Shown: positions 60,115 to 64,000 of the stretch, piece after piece
Numbering within the stretch: the first letter of the stretch is position 1
Layout: each line of letters starts with the position of its first letter
Assembly: GCF_035222485.1 (NCBI RefSeq)
Contig: NW_026946672.1
Span: 1,116,001 to 1,180,000, forward strand
DNA: 64,000 nt
Reading direction: 5' to 3'
Origin: Podospora pseudoanserina
Lineage: Eukaryota > Ascomycota > Sordariomycetes > Sordariales > Podosporaceae
Position numbers and translations under genes: made by a program
The notes under the pieces: generated by a model
Databases searched by the model: none
What the model saw: only the letters and a program-made list of their open reading frames with translations
What the model was told of the DNA's origin: nothing

Positions 60115-61224
60115 TTAGTAAATAACTGTATCCTCCGCATCCTGCACCATCACCTCGTCGTGATGCTGATCCGAGCTTCGTCGCTTCTGTTCACTGTCCT
60201 TCTCCTTCTCTTGAACCTGTTCGTTCTTCTTGGGCTGGTGGTCATCCACCTCCATCTGGGTATCTTTTGGCAGGCTGTCCTGCTGATGACGAACATCATC
60301 GCCGCTATCGTTTTCGGAAATCGGTGCTGGTTCCCGTGGTCTGTCTCTTTCCCGACGGCCGTCTTCCTTTCTGGTATGTGCTGGTTCTCGACGATGACTA
60401 TCCTCCCTAGGACGTACAGGTGCCGGCACCGGAGCCCCCAACTCACGATACCTCCTCTCCCTCTCCCTCTTCCACACCGCCAACTCCCTATCTATCCTGT
60501 CTTCCGCATCACGGACCTGATTGCTAACCGTCCGTGATTGTTCCCGCGTTAGTTCCCAAGGGCGGTAGAGCTGCAAAAAATGTTAGCTTTATGTACCCCA
60601 TCCCACCCCACAACCAAAGGTTGAAAAACTCACAATCCTCGGATAACTCCTCGTCATCAAACACCTCGCCTTCTCCATCCTATCCTCATGCCTCGCATGC
60701 ATACTCTTCTCATCCACCTCAATCTGATTCATCATCCTCTCCCTCCTCCCCCTCTCCAACCTCTCCCGCCTGTGCTTCTCATCCTCCACCTCCTGCCTCT
60801 GCACCCTCTCATGCTGCCTCCGCTCGATATCCTGCCTCCGTTTATGCAAATTACTACCTTCCCTCGTCTGCCCGCTCAAAGTCCCCAAAATCCCACCAAA
60901 CAGCCTCTGGCCGCGCTTGCGCTCTTCCTGGGTGACTGACTTTTTTGGTGGTGGGGCCAGCGGTTCCTGCGGTAGCGGGGCCGGTTGGCGGTAGCTGTCT
61001 CTTCTTGGGTAAGAAGAGTTGGGATGTCTTTGGTGGAATGGACTGCGGGATCGGTTGTCATAACCTAGAGGGTCTCCTTGGTGAGGAGGTCCCCTGTGAT
61101 CATCATGGTAGTCTGGCAAGTCGTCGACCCGTGAGCGCTTGGCTTCTGCGTTGGAGGGTGATGGGCTGGAGGAGGCTTTTCGCTTGTTCCTGTTCCTTGA
61201 GGGGAATTCTTCGAGTTCGGCCAT
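60115..61224 (-). CDS. Pinin/SDK/MemA domain protein
   Basis: Two exons, 60634-61224 and 60115-60570, give 348 aa. The 63-nt intron has GTGAGT, GCTAAC and TTGCAG signals. The start MAELEEFPSR is the ATG at 61224. The N-terminus is basic and disordered, with a nuclear-type KRKASSSPS patch. The pinin/SDK/memA domain spans about 95-245: KRGQRLFGGILGTLSGQTRE, a long basic coiled-coil, then after splicing YPRILYRPWELTREQSRTVS. The C-terminus is charged with Arg/Glu/Asp/Gln and ends VQDAEDTVIY. Animal pinin works in pre-mRNA splicing with the exon-junction complex and SR proteins. A similar nuclear splicing role is likely here. The divergent neighbour is the SF3b subunit RDS3. Confidence 0.92.
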
Positions 61225-61813
61225 TGGAGTTGATTTCTGAATGTTTGGTTGACATATAAAATTGTGAGGTGTCGCGCGCACGCGAAATGGAAGTTGGGGA
61301 AACAGTGACGATCACCTGTTCACTCGGCGCTGTCCACTTGATGCTCCGGTGTTGTCGCAACAGCAGCGAAAGAAACAAGATTGCGGTCAACTTGCCCAGC
61401 AGAGCTCGTGATATAGACTATGGTCGCCTCGACAACAAAATAAAGAAAGAAAAGAAAGCGGAAACACACAACCCCCAGCAACCACGAGGGGGGATGAGAA
61501 TCACAGGCTGGAAACCCCACGGCTTGTCCCTGAAGCTTAGCTCCAGGTTTTCTCCACAGAAGCAGTGCAGCGCTAATTTGTGGAGAATGGAGAAGCAAGC
61601 AAGGCAAGGCAAGGCTGGGCCACTGTGAACAAATGCGCCACACTGTGTTGCGCTCGCCTGCCGAGGCTGATAAATTACAACCTTTTCTACTGAAATCGTC
61701 GCGTATCTTTACCGCGTCCGACTATTTGCCTGCCACTTTAACGACGGCAACCTCTACCTCCCACCATTCTCTCCAGACAACCCTCATACACCCCGAACAA
61801 ACCCACCGCGACC
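61225..61813. other. Divergent promoter, pinin-domain gene and RDS3
   Basis: Only 589 bases separate two start codons of genes in the same process. No coding region is supported inside. The GAAGCAAGCAAGGCAAGGCAAGG patch near 61591-61613 contains short direct repeats. Confidence 0.6.
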
Positions 61814-62251
61814 ATGTCCCGCCACCACCCGTACGTCCCCTCCCCATCCCCCCCAACCCGGCTAACCCCCCCTCCAGAGACCTAGTAATGTGCCGCAAAC
61901 AACCCGGCATAGCCATCGGCCGCCTCTGCGACAAGTGCGACGGCAAGTGCCCCGTCTGCGACTCCTACGTCCGACCCACCACCCTCGTCCGCATCTGCGA
62001 CGAGTGCTCCTTCGGCAACTACCAAAACAAGTGCGTCGTCTGCGGCGGCGAGGGCATCTCGGACGCCTTCTACTGCTTCGAGTGCACCCGCCTCGAAAAG
62101 GACCGGGACGGGTGCCCAAAGATTATCAACCTGGGGAGTTCGAGGACTGATGTACGTTTCCCCCCTTACGCTCTATATATGGCGGCATGGATACTAATGT
62201 CTTTGTCAACAGCTGTTTTACCAAAAGAAAACGAATCGGACGGGGTTCTAG
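61814..62251 (+). CDS. RDS3: SF3b subunit RDS3 (PHF5A)
   Basis: Three exons, 61814-61830, 61878-62151 and 62213-62251, give 109 aa. Intron 1 is only 47 nt (GTACGT ... CTAACC ... CCAG) and follows a 17-nt first exon; intron 2 is 61 nt. The spliced start [20 protein letters not shown] matches PHF5A almost residue for residue. The cysteine-rich core carries repeated C-x2-C pairs ([31 protein letters not shown]) that bind three zinc ions in a knot. It ends [14 protein letters not shown] plus a short tail. RDS3 is part of U2 snRNP SF3b and helps recognise the branch-point adenosine. The first-exon solution is required, since the frame upstream of the intron 1 acceptor is otherwise unrelated. Confidence 0.97.
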
Positions 62252-62783
62252 TAGGGTGGTGCCCTGGGCTGGGCGGTTTTGTTTTTTGATACTACCATGC
62301 ATGATATTTTGCGTTGCGGTGAGGATTGATGTCATCTAGATGTGGCTTCAAGGAGCGGAGAAGAAGAGCATAGAAACGGCGTTCATGGCGTTTGGGAGCA
62401 AAGAGAAAAAAGAAACGGACATTTGTCATTATATACCCCTTGCGAGCGTGGGAGGACATATATTCTGTCATGAATAAACACACTGCAGATTTCAAGTCCA
62501 ATGAGTACCCAAGTGGAATACTTTTGTTCTTTTTGTCTTCTCTCTGCGCTATACTAGTCTTATACTGGAAACTGATATTATTCTTCTCTTTTCTCATCTC
62601 CATCATGATGATGCAACAAGTCTTGCGAAAATACAACGTGCATAACAAGGAAAACAAATTAAGTGGGTAAAAACAAGACCGGAAGAGAGCGCCCCAGCTC
62701 GCGATGCAAAGAAGAATCACAACACAACATGATATACAGCCCACAACCCATTAACGGGATACAGCCACATGCCCGCAAGTCAC
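62252..62783. other. Intergenic between convergent genes, AT-rich
   Basis: AT-rich 532 bases between the stops of RDS3 and PEX26. It has no family-like coding region and is probably two 3' untranslated regions. Confidence 0.6.
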
Positions 62784-64000
62784 TCAGATATAGCTGACCT
62801 TGGTCCCCATCCCCGCCGTGGCAGCCACCTTCCCCCAAGCAACCCCCACCAGCCTCATCACCCTCTCCCTCGTCCTCTTCCTCCCAAACACAACCACCAA
62901 CCCAATAATAAACGCCAAAAACCTATACATCGCAAACGGGTTCATCTGCCACGCCTTGGCAAACTGATCCACCACCCCCTTCAAATTCCCCAACACCACC
63001 GTCGCCCTACTGGCCAACGTCATGGTCCCCTCACTATCCCTCCTCGCCTTCCCCCCCGAAGGACCCCCCACCGGCATCTTCGCCCCCGCACCACCCCCCT
63101 TCTTGATACTACTAGGCGGCACCTTTGCCAACCCCCCCTTCCTCTTCTTCACCCCACCACCACCACTACTCGTACTACTGCCCCCATCATCCAGCCCAAA
63201 ATCCCCCTCCGTCACCCCGCCCTTCCCCTTTGTCTTGCTCTTCCCCGCAATCCTCTCCTTCCTCTCCTTCTCCTCCCTCTCCCTCCTCACCCTCTCCTCC
63301 TCAAGCCTCTTCCTTTCCCTCTCCTCATTCTCCGCCCTCAACCTCCTCGCCTCCTCAATATCCCTCTTGATCCTCTCCTCATTCTCCTTCCTCTTCAGCT
63401 CCTCAATTCTCTCAAACTCCTTTTGCTCCTCCTGCAGACTGTCAAGCGCCTGCAGGAACGCCTCGCGACGCTCCTCGTCCAGGACGGGGGAGACAGAGAT
63501 GAATTCCTTGGCGTAGACCCACTCCTGGTTGCGCGGGAGGACGTGCAGGGTGTATAGTTCCAAAAGTTTGAGGCGGGAGGCCAAATCCCGCGGGGTGTCG
63601 GTGCCGTTGCCTCCATTGCGGGAGATGACGCTGTTGGAGCGCTCGCGGAGGTGGGGAGGACGGGAGCTGGACCGGGAGAAGTCTGCCGATGTGGGAAGGG
63701 GGGAAGGGGGAGAGGAGAGGTAGTTTTCTAGGCGGGTTTGGGTGTGGGTTTGGGTTTTGGCGTGGGCTAGGAGGAGGGTTGCTCTGCATTGGGGTGGTTA
63801 GTTATTCGTCGGGAGCGAAGAGAGAGGGGGCATACAAGTTGATTACCACATCAGCATCAACATCGCCTTCTACCCCGTGATAACCATTCTTTACCACCTC
63901 CTCCCAAATCTCCCCATCCTTGACTTTGTGGCACAAGGCGCGCCACTCGGCCGTCCCAAAGGCGGCTTTACCCTCTTCGGAATCGAGCTCGAGGATCGCG
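62784..64000 (-). CDS. PEX26: Peroxin PEX26, 5' part outside the window
   Basis: Visible exons are 63836-64000 (continuing beyond the edge) and 62784-63783, about 388 codons of the C-terminal part. The 52-nt intron has GTATGC, CTAACC and GCAG. The sequence reads [20 protein letters not shown], then [13 protein letters not shown] after splicing, then [21 protein letters not shown] long charged coiled-coil follows, and near the C-terminus a membrane segment ([16 protein letters not shown]) with a basic tail, the layout of a tail-anchored protein. PEX26 (functionally PEX15 in yeast) anchors the PEX1/PEX6 ATPases to the peroxisome for recycling the PEX5 receptor. The start codon is not in view. 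Confidence 0.87.

Overview
The window looks like ordinary euchromatin of a filamentous ascomycete (Pezizomycotina, most likely Sordariomycetes near Neurospora/Podospora). Three things point there. Introns are short (47-67 nt in most genes), with GTATGT/GTAAGT/GTGAGT donors and CTAAC/CTGAY branch sites close to the acceptor. A single dispersed 5S rRNA gene closely resembles Neurospora 5S. The gene content is typical of filamentous fungi (BUD4 with a PH domain, PEX26, an Ecl1-type zinc protein, the USP9X-like giant deubiquitinase, DRS2). I find 17 protein genes, one of them cut by the right edge, plus one 5S rRNA gene and one small degenerate inverted-repeat element. I see no secondary-metabolite cluster, full transposon, CRISPR array or viral sequence.

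Layout, left to right. 1-4.3 kb: no recognisable gene. 4.3-5.6 kb (+): NFKBIL1-like RS/J-like protein. 5.85-5.97 kb (-): 5S rRNA. 7.3-7.8 kb (-): small GPI-type secreted Ser/Ala-rich protein. 9.0-11.5 kb (-): AVO1/SIN1 of TORC2, divergent from a PRCC-family nuclear protein (12.3-13.5 kb, +). 14.8-16.7 kb (+): unknown two-exon protein. 17.7-25.7 kb (-): 2574-aa ubiquitin hydrolase. 27.6-28.4 kb (+): RNase P/MRP subunit POP3, then an unknown proline-rich protein (28.6-29.8 kb, +). 30.2-31.9 kb (-): alternative NADH:ubiquinone oxidoreductase whose frame is interrupted. 33.5 kb: 140-bp inverted-repeat element. 34.5-39.0 kb (+): BUD4. 43.6-44.7 kb (-): Ecl1-type zinc protein. 44.7-51.9 kb: long gene-free stretch. 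51.9-56.1 kb (-): DRS2 flippase, divergent from CRIPT (57.0-57.4 kb, +). 57.6-58.7 kb (-): epoxide hydrolase. 60.1-61.2 kb (-): pinin-domain protein, divergent from RDS3/PHF5A (61.8-62.3 kb, +). 62.8 kb to the right edge (-): PEX26, 5'-truncated.

Functionally these are mainly housekeeping genes. An unusual share touches RNA processing: RDS3, the pinin-domain protein, POP3, the PRCC-like protein, the NFKBIL1-like protein and perhaps CRIPT. Others cover growth and polarity (AVO1, BUD4, DRS2), peroxisomes (PEX26), respiration (NDH-2) and ubiquitin removal. I found no convincing new multi-gene system. The points most worth a second look are the inverted-repeat element with CpA-to-TpA differences, the interrupted NADH dehydrogenase, the divergent splicing-gene pair, and the two unknown genes.
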